From assembly GCA_905213905.1 (NCBI GenBank), contig CAJMKD010000002.1, positions 62,001-126,000 on the forward strand: a DNA stretch of 64,000 nucleotides. Direction: 5' to 3'. Source of the DNA: an uncultured Sutterella sp. Lineage in GTDB: Bacteria; Pseudomonadota; Gammaproteobacteria; Burkholderiales; Burkholderiaceae_F. The notes below the pieces were generated by a model. That model did no database searches and had not been told where the DNA came from. It saw nothing but the letters and a program-made list of their open reading frames with translations. Made by a program: the position numbers and the translations under genes. Below are positions 45,155 through 54,164 of this stretch, one piece after another (position 1 is the first letter of the stretch; each line of letters begins with the position of its first letter).

Positions 45155-46033
45155 TCAGCGTGCTTCTCTCGAATGGGAAAGCGGCCAGCCTTTCGGCACG
45201 CATTCTCCGCCGGTTTCTAAACGGTCTGCGTCGGAAGGCGTTTGCGTCAAAAGTCTTTGAAGCGCTTCGAGATCCGCTGCGCCCGCTGCTTCTGCTTCGC
45301 TTTGATAGTCGTCCGGGCAGACCGCTTTGGGCAGCGGCGCAGGAACAAGCGGGATGCGGATGAGAACCGGCTCATCTGCAGCATGAATGAGGAGCGTTGC
45401 AAGACGCCTGCGCCCGGCGCGCCGGCTGCCGCCCGAAAGCCGGCGCGCGTAGGCGGTCGGATAGGGCGTCTCAAAGAGTTCGGGATCAAAGCCCGCGTTG
45501 AGAAGCGCGAGCGACACGCTCTTGTCGTCAAGCGCTTCGCCTGAAGCGAGCGAGACGACGACGAGCTCCACGGCGGAATGCGCTGTGGCGCTCCCTTCGA
45601 GCACGTGGCCGATGAGCCGAAGCGTCACGCCGAAATCCGCGCATCTCGCCATGACGAGCGCAGCGGCTTCCCGCTTCTGCCGCAGGATGCGCTTGTGCGA
45701 ATCGGGTGAAAAAAGCGCAAAGCGACGCCGAAGCGCGTGCGAGAGGCTCTCCGCGGCCGGCGCCCGCCCGAAAAGCGCCTGCGCTTCGGCGATTGCGCTC
45801 GACCAGGCGGCGCCTTCTTCGGCAATTCGCCTGGCAGCGAAGTCGGCCGCTTCGATTTCGACGCGGTCGGGCGAGTCCCAGACGCTCTCGGCGGCGTCGG
45901 CGGCGGCCTGCGCACCGGCGAGCGGCGGCACCCTTTCGCTGCTGCGGCTCGGCTGCCGCTCTCGCGGACAATCGACCGCGGTTTCGGCCGCTTTGCTGCT
46001 CGTGCGTGGCTGAAGCTTTTTTTCTTGAGACAT
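45155..46033 (-). CDS. Uncharacterised protein, possibly a degenerate nucleotidyltransferase fold
   Basis: I do not recognise this 292-residue protein. The first 90 residues are low-complexity Ala/Glu/Ser. At about 107-190 a helix-strand pattern (REAAALVMARCADFGVTLRL, then IGHVLEGSATAHSAVELVVVS) resembles the GS-x-SDxDLxV core of MNT-type nucleotidyltransferases, but the metal-binding Asp pair is replaced by AVEL. The C-terminal part has an Arg-rich loop and IRIPLVPAPLP. ATG 46033 is chosen for GGAGAG upstream; the frame is open to 46174. It lies alone between accB and mpl. Confidence 0.55.
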   Translation of the reverse strand: MSQEKKLQPRTSSKAAETAVDCPRERQPSRSSERVPPLAGAQAAADAAESVWDSPDRVEIEAADFAARRIAEEGAAWSSAIAEAQALFGRAPAAESLSHALRRRFALFSPDSHKRILRQKREAAALVMARCADFGVTLRLIGHVLEGSATAHSAVELVVVSLASGEALDDKSVSLALLNAGFDPELFETPYPTAYARRLSGGSRRAGRRRLATLLIHAADEPVLIRIPLVPAPLPKAVCPDDYQSEAEAAGAADLEALQRLLTQTPSDADRLETGGECVPKGWPLSHSREAR

Positions 46034-46383
46034 TCGAGCGATTCTCTCCGATTCATCACAAACGGGCGCGCGCCGGGCATTGCCGAAATCTGAGCCTTCG
46101 TCGGCTTCGCCGGGATCGGTCTGCCGGGGCGGCAGCCCGCATGCCAAAGCAATGGCGGGCGCATTTTCCGCCATTCAGCATGACTATAAACGGATCCGCC
46201 GCGCCGCCGGCCAGCGCGTCGATCAGGGCGTTCCTGTTTGTCTTTTGTTTCGCATTTCCCCTGGGGCTTCTTTCGAAGACTTCCTAGAAACGCGCGAAAA
46301 TAAGAACTTTGCAGAAACTTTGCGCTGCTCTCTGCTTCAGGCGCTTGCGCTCCGGAAGCAGGTCGCGCACGTCGGAATACATC
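46034..46383. other. Divergent intergenic region before mpl
   Basis: These 350 bp separate two divergently read genes. No gene or confident promoter box is seen. The AT-rich stretch GCGAAAATAAGAACTTTG just before mpl is the likeliest promoter area. Confidence 0.4.
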
Positions 46384-47820
46384 ATGCACATTCACATCCT
46401 CGGCATCTGCGGCACCTTCATGGGCGGCGTTGCGCAGCTTGCCCGAGAGGCCGGCCACGTCGTCACAGGCTGCGACAAGAACGTCTATCCGCCGATGAGC
46501 GACGCGCTCGAGGCGGCCGGCATCCGCTTGACGGAGGGCTACGATGCCGATCAGCTGTCGCTCAAGCCCGATCTTTGGATTGTGGGCAACGCTGTCTCAC
46601 GCGGCAATCCGCTCCTCGAAGCCATTCTGAACGAGGGCCTTCCCTATACGTCCGGACCGCAGTGGATGTGCGAGCACATTCTGCAGGGGCGTCATGTGCT
46701 CGCCGTTGCCGGCACGCACGGGAAGACGACGACGACTTCGATGCTTGCCTGGATCCTCGAGGCAGCGGGGCTTGAGCCCGGTTATCTGATCGGCGGCGTG
46801 CCGGCCTGGGGCGAAAAAAGCGCGAAGCTCGGCCGAACGGACCGCCGGTTTTCTCCCTTCGTCATTGAGGCGGATGAATACGACACGGCCTTCTGCGACA
46901 AGCGAAGCAAGTTCGTTCATTACCGGCCCCGTACGGCGATTCTCAACAACCTCGAATACGATCACGCCGACATCTTTCCCGATCTGGCCGCGATTGAAAC
47001 GCAGTTCCATCATCTTGTGCGGACGATGCCGGCCGAGGGGCTCATCGTTGCGAACGGCCGCTCGGCTGCGCTCGACCGCGTGCTCGAGCGCGGCGCATGG
47101 TCAAGGCTCGCGCGCTTTGATGTCCCGCTTGACGCGACCGGAGAAAACGACTGGACGCTCCTCGAGCCCGAAGGCGCTGCGGGGCTGCGCCGCATTGCAA
47201 AGGGCGGACAGATTGCGGGCGAGCTTCGCCTCGGGATGCCCGGCCGCTACAACGCGCTCAATGCCATGGCGGCCGTCGCCGCTGCAGCGGATGTCGGCGT
47301 TCCCGTCGAAGCGGCGCTCGAAGCGCTCTCGCGCTTTCCGGGCGTGAAGCGGCGTCAGGAAGTGAAGGGCCGCGCCGACGGCTGCGTCGTCATTGACGAC
47401 TTTGCGCATCATCCGACGGCGATTCGGGAAACGATTCACGCCGTGAAGGAAAACATGGGCCGGCTTGGTCTGAGCGGTCGCCTTTTCGCTGTGCTCGAGC
47501 CGCGCAGCAATACCATGAAGCTCGGCACCATGAAGTCGGCGCTCGCCGATGCGCTTGCCGAAGCCGACGAAGTCTTCTGCTACGCGGGTTCAGGCGTGCG
47601 GTGGGAGCCGGGCGAGGCGCTTGCGCCGCTCGGGCCTCGCGCCTACACGACGCACGACTTTGAGGCGCTCGTTGCGCGCGTGCTGTCTGCCGCAAAGCCG
47701 GGCGACGCGATACTTTGCATGAGCAATGGCGCCTTCGGCGGCATCCACGGGAAGCTGCTCGCGGGACTTCGCGAAAAGGAAGCGCAATCGCAGGCTGCAG
47801 CAACAGGAACAAAGCCATGA
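46384..47820 (+). CDS. mpl: UDP-N-acetylmuramate:L-alanyl-gamma-D-glutamyl-meso-diaminopimelate ligase Mpl
   Basis: Mpl attaches recycled tripeptide to UDP-MurNAc. MHIHILGICGTFMGGVAQLAREAGH is the family opening. The Mur-ligase P-loop VAGTHGKTTTTSML is near residue 110. FVIEADEYDTAFCDKRSKF (about 159-177), a diagnostic Mpl/MurC segment, and VVIDDFAHHPTAI (about 336) follow. The length is 478 residues from ATG 46384; upstream in-frame codons lack homology. It overlaps yqiA by 4 bp. With AmpD it gives the window two muropeptide-recycling enzymes. Confidence 0.96.
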   Translation: MHIHILGICGTFMGGVAQLAREAGHVVTGCDKNVYPPMSDALEAAGIRLTEGYDADQLSLKPDLWIVGNAVSRGNPLLEAILNEGLPYTSGPQWMCEHILQGRHVLAVAGTHGKTTTTSMLAWILEAAGLEPGYLIGGVPAWGEKSAKLGRTDRRFSPFVIEADEYDTAFCDKRSKFVHYRPRTAILNNLEYDHADIFPDLAAIETQFHHLVRTMPAEGLIVANGRSAALDRVLERGAWSRLARFDVPLDATGENDWTLLEPEGAAGLRRIAKGGQIAGELRLGMPGRYNALNAMAAVAAAADVGVPVEAALEALSRFPGVKRRQEVKGRADGCVVIDDFAHHPTAIRETIHAVKENMGRLGLSGRLFAVLEPRSNTMKLGTMKSALADALAEADEVFCYAGSGVRWEPGEALAPLGPRAYTTHDFEALVARVLSAAKPGDAILCMSNGAFGGIHGKLLAGLREKEAQSQAAATGTKP

Positions 47821-48476
47821 GCATCAATGTCGAGCCCGGCATGGCAGCGCCGCAGACGCGCACCATACTCTATCTGCACGGCTTTCTCTCTTCGCCCGCT
47901 TCGTCCAAGGTTTCTGCGCTTGCCGACGGCATTGCCGCCTGGAATGCCGGCGCAGACAAGGCCGGGCCAGATCGAGCCAACATTCGGTTTGAGCTCGCCG
48001 CGCCTGACCTCAACGTGCCGCCGCCCCTTGCGGACGCCTATCTGCGGGCGCTCGGCGCGACTTACGATCCGGCGAGCCTCACGATTGTCGGCTCAAGCCT
48101 CGGCGGCTTTTATGCCGGGCGTCTGGCGAACATGACGGGCGCACGCGTCGTTCTGCTCAATCCCTGCCTCAATCCCTGGGCGTTTGTCCAAACAGAAACG
48201 GGCGACCGGCAGATATATGCCACGGAACGCCGCATCAAGGTCGAGCCGCGGTTCTCGGCTGATTTTGAGGCGCTCGCGGCAGCCGTGCCGCCCGTGCCGA
48301 AGAATCTGAAGAACACGCTTGCGGTCCTCTCGACAGCCGACGAAGTGCTCGACTGGCGGCTTGCCTGGGGGGCGCTCCAAGGCGCGGGGATCATTTTTTC
48401 TGCGGGCGACGATCATCGGGTCTCACGTTTCCCTCGCTACGTGCCGGCGCTTTTAAAGTTTGCGGCAGCGCACTGA
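47817..48476 (+). CDS. yqiA: YqiA-like alpha/beta hydrolase (esterase)
   Basis: This is a small serine hydrolase. YLHGFLSSPASSK near residue 20 is the typical oxyanion/HGF motif. The nucleophile elbow GSSLGGFYAGRLA (Ser near residue 93) and the C-terminal DDHRVSRF with the catalytic His are present. The length is 219 residues. Overlap with mpl (ATGA) and the rnb gene downstream match the conserved mpl-yqiA-rnb order of Burkholderiales. The natural substrate is unknown. Confidence 0.9.
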   Translation: MSINVEPGMAAPQTRTILYLHGFLSSPASSKVSALADGIAAWNAGADKAGPDRANIRFELAAPDLNVPPPLADAYLRALGATYDPASLTIVGSSLGGFYAGRLANMTGARVVLLNPCLNPWAFVQTETGDRQIYATERRIKVEPRFSADFEALAAAVPPVPKNLKNTLAVLSTADEVLDWRLAWGALQGAGIIFSAGDDHRVSRFPRYVPALLKFAAAH

Positions 48477-48700
48477 GCGTGCGCGCTTCGGAAAATTTGA
48501 GGGAAGAATTTCAAGCCCGCTCTACGGGCTTCGGGCAAAATAAATGGTTTTCCTTTTTCCGCCGAAGCGCGCTCTTTCTGGGGGCATGCGGACGGGCGGC
48601 GCCCCTGGCGGCGCCGCGTCCGAGGCGCCGCCAGGCGCATGGCGCTTCCGAAGCGGAATCTGGCGGACAACGCTATTCAACAAGCTTGGGCGATTTACGA

Positions 48701-50728
48701 ATGAATCTTTACTTTGAAGAAGACGGCGCCTTCAAGGCAGGCACGGTACTGACGCAGACCGGCAATGCTTATCAGGTGGAGCTCACGACCGGACGCCGCA
48801 CAAAAATCAAGGCCTCGCATGTCTTCTTTTCCTTCGAGTCGCCGAGCGCGGCCGCGCTTTTGACGGGCGCTGCCGAAGAAGCTGCGGCGCTCGATCCCGC
48901 TTTTCTCTGGGAAGTTTCGCCCGAGGACGAATTCGGCTTTGAGGATCTGGCCGCAGAATATTGGGGCGGCGAAGCGACGCCGGTTCAGAAGGCGGCGCTT
49001 CTCATCACGCTGCACGGCAATCCCGTGTATTTCTACCGCAAGGGGCGCGGACGCTACCGTCGTGCGCCCGCCGATATTCTCGAAAAGGCTCTCGAGGCGC
49101 TCGAGCGCAAGCGCCGTCAAGAGGCGCAGAAGGCGCAGTGGGTGAAGGAAATGACCGAAGGGAAGCTCCCGGACGCCATTCGCCAGCATGCCATGATGCT
49201 TCTCATTGCGCCGGACAAAAACGGCATTGAGTGGAAGGCGCTCTCGGACGCTTCAGCCGCGACGCGCCAGACGCCGCTTCGCCTTCTTCTTTCGCTCGGC
49301 GCCATTGCTTCGCCCTGGCGCTGGCACGTCGACAGCTTCTACGCGATCAATTTTCCGAAAGGCCGCGGCTTCCCGGCCGATTTGCCCGAGCCGCCCGAGG
49401 AGCGCTGGGACAATCTGCCCTTGGCGGACGTGGACGCCTTTTCGATCGACGACTCCGAAACGACGGAAATCGACGATGCGGCAAGCGTCACGCACTTGGG
49501 CGACGGCCGCACGCGCGTGGGCGTTCACATTGCAGCGCCTGCGCTCGGCATCACGCGCGACAGTCCGCTTGACGTGGTGGCGCGCTCTCGCATGAGCACC
49601 GTCTATGCGCCGGGGCTCAAGACGACGATGCTTCCCGAGCGCTGGGTGAAGCGCTTCTCGCTTGATGAAGGCGTGGAGGTGCCGTGCCTCTCGCTCTACA
49701 TCACGGTGAAGGACGATACGTATTCGGTCGAAACGACCGAGACGCGCCTCGAGCGCATTGCGATTCGGAAGAACCTTCGCTACGACAAGATCGATTCGCT
49801 CGTCACCGAAGAGGCGATTGAAAGCAATACGCTCAATATCCCGTACGCCCATGAGATCGGCTGGCTCTGGCATTTTGCCAAGCGCCTACAGGGCATTCGC
49901 GAGGAAGTTCGAGGCCGGCCGGAGCCCGTGGGGCGCGTTGACTGGTTCTTCGTTCTTGAGGGCGAAGGGGAAGACGCCAAAATCCATGTGCGCGGCCGCC
50001 GGCGCGGTGCCCCGCTCGACCTTCTCGTCGCCGAGCTCATGATTTTTGCCAATGAGACCTGGGGACTTTGGCTCGAAGAGCACGGCACGCCCGGCATCTA
50101 CCGCTCGCAGCGCATGGGGCGCGTGCGCATGAGCACAACGCCGGGGCCCCATGACGGACTCGGCGTCGTGCGCTACGCCTGGAGCACGTCGCCCTTGCGT
50201 CGCTACGTCGACCTTATCAATCAGCGCCAGATGATTTCTGCGCTGCGCGGGGAGCCCCCCGTTTATGCAGGCAACGACGTTGATCTCTTCACGATTGTGA
50301 GTCAGTTCGATGCGCTCTATACGCTCTACCGCGACTTCCAGACGCGCATGGAGCGCTACTGGTCGCTGCGCTGGATCATTCAGGAAGGCCTTCGCCGCAT
50401 TGAGGCGATTGTGGTCAAGGGCGATCTCGTTCGCATTGAGGGGCTTCCATTCATGCAGCGCGTGCCGGGGCTGCCCGAAGATCTGCCGCGCGGCAGAAAA
50501 GTCGAACTCCAGATTCTGAGCTGCGACTTGGTCGACCTCGTGATGGATGCCAAGCTTCTCAAGGTGCTCGACGAGTCGCTTTCGCCTGAGGATGAGGCGG
50601 CTTTTGAGGCGGAGCTTGCGGATGCAATGCCGGAAACTGATCGTGAGGCATCGTCCGAGGAAGACGGCGCATCCTCACCTGCCGCCCCTGATGCTGCAGG
50701 CCAGGATCAGGCGCCGACTGCAGGGTGA
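48701..50728 (+). CDS. RNase II/RNB-domain exoribonuclease
   Basis: This is a 675-residue protein with an RNB catalytic domain. The active-site segment DAFSIDDSETTEIDDAASV (about 246-264) supplies the clustered Asp residues. VGVHIAAPA, then YAWSTSPLRRYVDLINQRQ (about 492-510), are hallmark RNB motifs. An N-terminal domain with VSPEDEFGFEDLAAEYW precedes it, and the C-terminus has an S1-like remnant and a Glu/Asp/Ala tail. ATG 48701 is the start; the frame is open to 48479 without homology. It is third in the mpl-yqiA-rnb group, 224 bp after yqiA. Confidence 0.9.
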   Translation: MNLYFEEDGAFKAGTVLTQTGNAYQVELTTGRRTKIKASHVFFSFESPSAAALLTGAAEEAAALDPAFLWEVSPEDEFGFEDLAAEYWGGEATPVQKAALLITLHGNPVYFYRKGRGRYRRAPADILEKALEALERKRRQEAQKAQWVKEMTEGKLPDAIRQHAMMLLIAPDKNGIEWKALSDASAATRQTPLRLLLSLGAIASPWRWHVDSFYAINFPKGRGFPADLPEPPEERWDNLPLADVDAFSIDDSETTEIDDAASVTHLGDGRTRVGVHIAAPALGITRDSPLDVVARSRMSTVYAPGLKTTMLPERWVKRFSLDEGVEVPCLSLYITVKDDTYSVETTETRLERIAIRKNLRYDKIDSLVTEEAIESNTLNIPYAHEIGWLWHFAKRLQGIREEVRGRPEPVGRVDWFFVLEGEGEDAKIHVRGRRRGAPLDLLVAELMIFANETWGLWLEEHGTPGIYRSQRMGRVRMSTTPGPHDGLGVVRYAWSTSPLRRYVDLINQRQMISALRGEPPVYAGNDVDLFTIVSQFDALYTLYRDFQTRMERYWSLRWIIQEGLRRIEAIVVKGDLVRIEGLPFMQRVPGLPEDLPRGRKVELQILSCDLVDLVMDAKLLKVLDESLSPEDEAAFEAELADAMPETDREASSEEDGASSPAAPDAAGQDQAPTAG

Positions 50729-50855
50729 TGAGTGGCGGCTAAAGCTGTGATAGCCTCTCGCCTGCATTCTGTGAGATCGGATCTGCCGGTTTTCCGATTC
50801 CGCAAATAAGAAAAGTGTTGAAGAAGCCGGTTCTTTGCTTTTGATGGAGTCGACG

Positions 50856-52382
50856 ATGACCGCCCAGCCCCAGGACGACGAAAAAAAACAGCGTCAATCG
50901 GCGGAATCGACTGTCGAAGAGACGGATGCGTCGGCTTTGACGCTCGACTCCGACGAAGCAAGCCGCGCGCTGGCGCGCGTTCAGCAGATCCTTGAGGAGG
51001 ATGAGGAAAGAACAAAAGACTTTCCCATCCAAAACGTCGACAAGAATGACGAAGCGCTGCCGATTACGCCGGCAGCCGCTTATCTGCTGAAAGAAGTTCT
51101 CGAGCCGCTGCACCCGGCGGATATTGCCTGGGTGCTCGAAGCGCTCCCGCTCGACGAACGTCTTGCCGTTTGGAATCAGGTCCGCAGTGATTCGGACGGC
51201 GACATTCTTCTCGAAGTCAATGAAGGCGTCCGTCAGACTCTGATCGACGCGATGGACCGCAGCGAGCTTGTCGATGCGGTCGAAACGCTGGACACCGACG
51301 AGATCGCCGACCTTGTCGACGATCTGCCGCCCGACGTCATGGCGGAGGTTCAGGAAGGCCTCTCGCATGAAGAGCGCGCACAGCTGCGCGCCGCCATGTC
51401 CTATCCGGAGGAGAGCGTCGGCGCGCGCATGGACTTTGAAATGGTGTCGATTCGTGAGGAAGTCACGATCGACATGGTGCTCCGGTACCTGCGGCGCTAC
51501 AAAACGCTGCCCGACCATATGGACCAGGTCTTTGTGGTCGACCGCAAGGGCATTCTGAAGGGCACGCTTTCGGTTGCGCAGATTCTGACGAGCGATCCCA
51601 CCAAGCAGGTTCGCAAAATCATGCAGACGGAAAGCTTTACGCTCAATCCGCTGGATGATGCCGGTGAAGCTGCGCAGGCGTTCGAGCGCTACGACTTGGT
51701 GTCGGCTGCCGTCATTGACGAAACAGGACGTCTCGTCGGTCGCCTCACCGTCAACGAAATCGTTGACGTCATTCGAGAAGAAAGCGAAGAAGATGCCTAC
51801 GGCGCCGTGGGCCTTGATGACGAGCAGGACCTCTTCGGAAGCGTTTGGTCTTCGGCCAAGAGCCGCTGGCTTTGGCTGGGCGTCAATCTATGCACGGCAT
51901 TTTTTGCTTCGCGCGTCATTTCCGCTTTTGACGGCACGATTGAGCGCGTCGTGGCGCTCGCTGCGCTGATGCCGATTGTGGGCGGCATGGCTGGCAATTC
52001 CGGCAATCAAACGCTGACGCTTTTGGTGCGTTCGCTCGCGATGGGGCAGGTGACGCTCTCCAATACGGCCGATATTTGGCGGAAAGAAGTAGGCGTAGCC
52101 CTCATCAACGGCCTGATCTGGGGCGTCATTGCGGGCCTTCTGGCATGGGCGCTCTATTGGGATACGCCGGAAGGGCAGAAGCTCGGCATCGTCATGGCGC
52201 TTGCCATGTTCCTCAACATCCTTCAGGGGGCTGTTGTCGGGCTGGCCGTGCCGTTCATTCTCAAGCGGCTCGGACGCGATCCGGCCATGGGCGGCTCAGT
52301 GCTGCTCACTTTCATGACCGATTCGGGCGGCTTTCTCATTTTCCTGGGCCTTGCAACCCTGTTCTTCGGCATTTCGTCGTAG
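50856..52382 (+). CDS. mgtE: Magnesium transporter MgtE
   Basis: MgtE is a gated Mg2+ channel. The N domain (about 60-180) shows LHPADIAWVLEALPLDERL and DLVDDLPPDVMAEV. Tandem CBS domains follow (YPEESVGARMDFEMVSIREEVTIDM and the second ending RLTVNEIVDVI). The C-terminal membrane domain has five segments with AALMPIVGGMAGNSGNQTLTL and FILKRLGRDPAMGG. ATG 50856 has GGAG six bases upstream. The 508 residues are slightly long through an acidic N-terminal tail. No M-box riboswitch is visible in the short leader. Confidence 0.96.
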   Translation: MTAQPQDDEKKQRQSAESTVEETDASALTLDSDEASRALARVQQILEEDEERTKDFPIQNVDKNDEALPITPAAAYLLKEVLEPLHPADIAWVLEALPLDERLAVWNQVRSDSDGDILLEVNEGVRQTLIDAMDRSELVDAVETLDTDEIADLVDDLPPDVMAEVQEGLSHEERAQLRAAMSYPEESVGARMDFEMVSIREEVTIDMVLRYLRRYKTLPDHMDQVFVVDRKGILKGTLSVAQILTSDPTKQVRKIMQTESFTLNPLDDAGEAAQAFERYDLVSAAVIDETGRLVGRLTVNEIVDVIREESEEDAYGAVGLDDEQDLFGSVWSSAKSRWLWLGVNLCTAFFASRVISAFDGTIERVVALAALMPIVGGMAGNSGNQTLTLLVRSLAMGQVTLSNTADIWRKEVGVALINGLIWGVIAGLLAWALYWDTPEGQKLGIVMALAMFLNILQGAVVGLAVPFILKRLGRDPAMGGSVLLTFMTDSGGFLIFLGLATLFFGISS

Positions 52383-52407
52383 AGGCCCGATCAGTTGTCC
52401 CAAGAAG

Positions 52408-52445
52408 AAAGCCCCTGCAGCTTCGTTTCGTGCAGGGGCTTTTTC
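52408..52445 (+). terminator. Terminator after mgtE
   Basis: AAAGCCCCTGCA (52408-52419) pairs with TGCAGGGGCTTT (52431-52442) and is followed by further T residues. Confidence 0.85.
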
Positions 52446-52463
52446 TCGCCGTTCTCTTTCGGA

Positions 52464-52751
52464 TCATGCGTCGCCGAAAAGACGCTTCAGATCGTCAATG
52501 CTTTTTTTGCGCTGCGGATTTTCCTGGGCGCTTTCCTTTTCAGAAATCTCCCGGATGGTGTAGTTGTCTTCGAGCTCATCTCGCCAATAGCTCATGGGAG
52601 AGGCGGAGGCAAGAAAGCGCTCGGCGGTTTCCAGTCCGACGTTTTCACAGCGAAGAATGCGATGCGTGTCGAACTCCACGTCGAGCCAGCGGCGCATGGG
52701 ATCGTATCCTGCGGAGAGAATGCCGCCGCGGTGAATGGGTCTGCGCTTCAT
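52464..52751 (-). CDS. KTSC-domain small protein
   Basis: This 95-residue protein matches the KTSC domain pattern: ILSAGYDPMRRWLDVEFDTHRILRCENVGL, then FLASASPMSYWRDELEDNYTIREI. KTSC proteins are found alone or fused to lysyl-tRNA synthetase-like contexts and have no firm role. The last 30 residues are charged. It is convergent with mgtE and has no operon partner. Confidence 0.8.
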   Translation of the reverse strand: MKRRPIHRGGILSAGYDPMRRWLDVEFDTHRILRCENVGLETAERFLASASPMSYWRDELEDNYTIREISEKESAQENPQRKKSIDDLKRLFGDA

Positions 52752-53088
52752 GGGTAAGTGCTCCTGAAAGCATTGCTGGGTTTATGCCGGCATGCGGTTC
52801 GAAAGCCGCTTGCTCGGCAATGCTTGCTTCATATTATGCGGACGCCGGCGTGCGCTGAGGCGCCTTTTGAAGCGCGAACGCATCAAAAATGCTGCTCACT
52901 GTTGCGGTTGCAGGGCAAATCACAGTGTTGCGGTTTCCATAAAAATCAAAGGATTGTTGCTGTTTTAAAATAAGAAAAAATCACATAAAGCAAGAAATTC
53001 AAGGGTTTAGTACAATCCGACGCTTCCGCTATTTTTGTTAGGCTGAATCCCTGCAGGACAAGAGGGCCATCGAGCCGCTTTTCATTTG
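52752..53088. other. Intergenic region before the lytic transglycosylase gene
   Basis: These 337 bp hold no gene I can support. About 52930-53020 is conspicuously AT-rich, with TACAAT (53011-53016) as a possible -10 of the downstream gene but no clear -35. Confidence 0.5.
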
Positions 53089-54159
53089 ATGAAGAAAAAA
53101 GACAAGATACTGACCGATAAATGCGCAGAGCCTCGCGAGTCGTGGCGTCCGCTTGCTGTTGCCGGCGCGCCGAAGAAGCCGCTATTGGGCGGTTTTCTGG
53201 CACCCGTATTGTTGACGGCTTCGGTCGTGCTGGTCTTTTTTGCCGGCGGCATGCATCACGCTGAGGATGAAGTGCCGGATGCTGACTCCATCGAAATGGT
53301 GATTGCGAGTGCGGATGAGCCAGTTCCGGACGAATTGGCTGCGCAAACGCCCGCAGTGATTTCTCGCTGGCAGCAGGCAGAGGAAGCGTCGAGCAGTTCC
53401 GGCAAGCTCGACAAAGCGGGTGAAGAGGTAGCGGCTTATGTAAGCCGCAGCTACCGCATTCCGATGACGGAAGCGCTTCAAATGGTGGAATGGGCTGTCG
53501 AGGTCGGCGCCGGCCTTGATGTGGATCCGCTCCTGATTTTGGCGGTTGTCGGCACCGAATCGAGCTTCAATCCGAAAGTCAGGAGCAAAGCGGGCGCTGA
53601 AGGATTGATGCAGGTGATGACCAAGGTCCATCAGGAGAAGTTCAAAGCTTTCGGGGGCAAAGCCGCAGCGTTTGAACCGTATCCGAACATGGTGGTCGGA
53701 ACAACGATTCTGAAGTCTCTCATCAAGCGGACGGGGAGCGTGACAAAAGCGCTCAAGTGGTACAGCGGCGCGGCCAATCACAAAACGGACTACGGCTACG
53801 GCGCCAAGGTGCTTAAGGAGCGCAGCCGTCTTCTTGTCGCTGCCAAGGGCGATTCAGATGCGGCCGTCAAGCTTCTTCGCGCCAAGCAGAACGGGCCGGC
53901 CTACCGCAAGAACATCGTTGTGGCGAGTCTCGATTATTCGCATTGGTCCAAAGTGGCAAAAGAAGCGCAGAAGAGCGCAAAGGCCCGGCAGGATCTGGAT
54001 GATGCAGATCGCGTGCTCGTCAAGGAAGACGAAGAGGCATTGGCCGAGCCTCTTTCGGATGTCGCTTCAACGAGAGAGGCAGCAGCGAAGCCGAATGTCG
54101 TCGAAGCGAAAGCATCGGCTTCGGCCGTAGAGGCTGCGGAAGCCGTCCGCACCAATTGA
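53089..54159 (+). CDS. Membrane-anchored lytic transglycosylase, SLT family
   Basis: This protein cleaves peptidoglycan glycan strands. An N-terminal membrane helix sits near residues 33-53 (GGFLAPVLLTASVVLVFFAGG) after a charged start. The SLT domain (about 125-270) has the catalytic Glu in LAVVGTESSFNPKVRSKAGAEGLMQVMT and the C-terminal KALKWYSGAANHKTDYGYGAKVL. The last 80 residues are charged and Ala-rich. Such single-domain enzymes with a long tail occur in Burkholderiales. ATG 53089 is taken; a TTG immediately precedes it. The ribosome site is weak. Confidence 0.9.
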   Translation: MKKKDKILTDKCAEPRESWRPLAVAGAPKKPLLGGFLAPVLLTASVVLVFFAGGMHHAEDEVPDADSIEMVIASADEPVPDELAAQTPAVISRWQQAEEASSSSGKLDKAGEEVAAYVSRSYRIPMTEALQMVEWAVEVGAGLDVDPLLILAVVGTESSFNPKVRSKAGAEGLMQVMTKVHQEKFKAFGGKAAAFEPYPNMVVGTTILKSLIKRTGSVTKALKWYSGAANHKTDYGYGAKVLKERSRLLVAAKGDSDAAVKLLRAKQNGPAYRKNIVVASLDYSHWSKVAKEAQKSAKARQDLDDADRVLVKEDEEALAEPLSDVASTREAAAKPNVVEAKASASAVEAAEAVRTN

Positions 54160-54164
54160 AGCGT

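Noticed and set aside
50729..50855. A magnesium M-box riboswitch before mgtE
   Set aside because: The leader is only about 127 bp and I see none of the conserved M-box elements.
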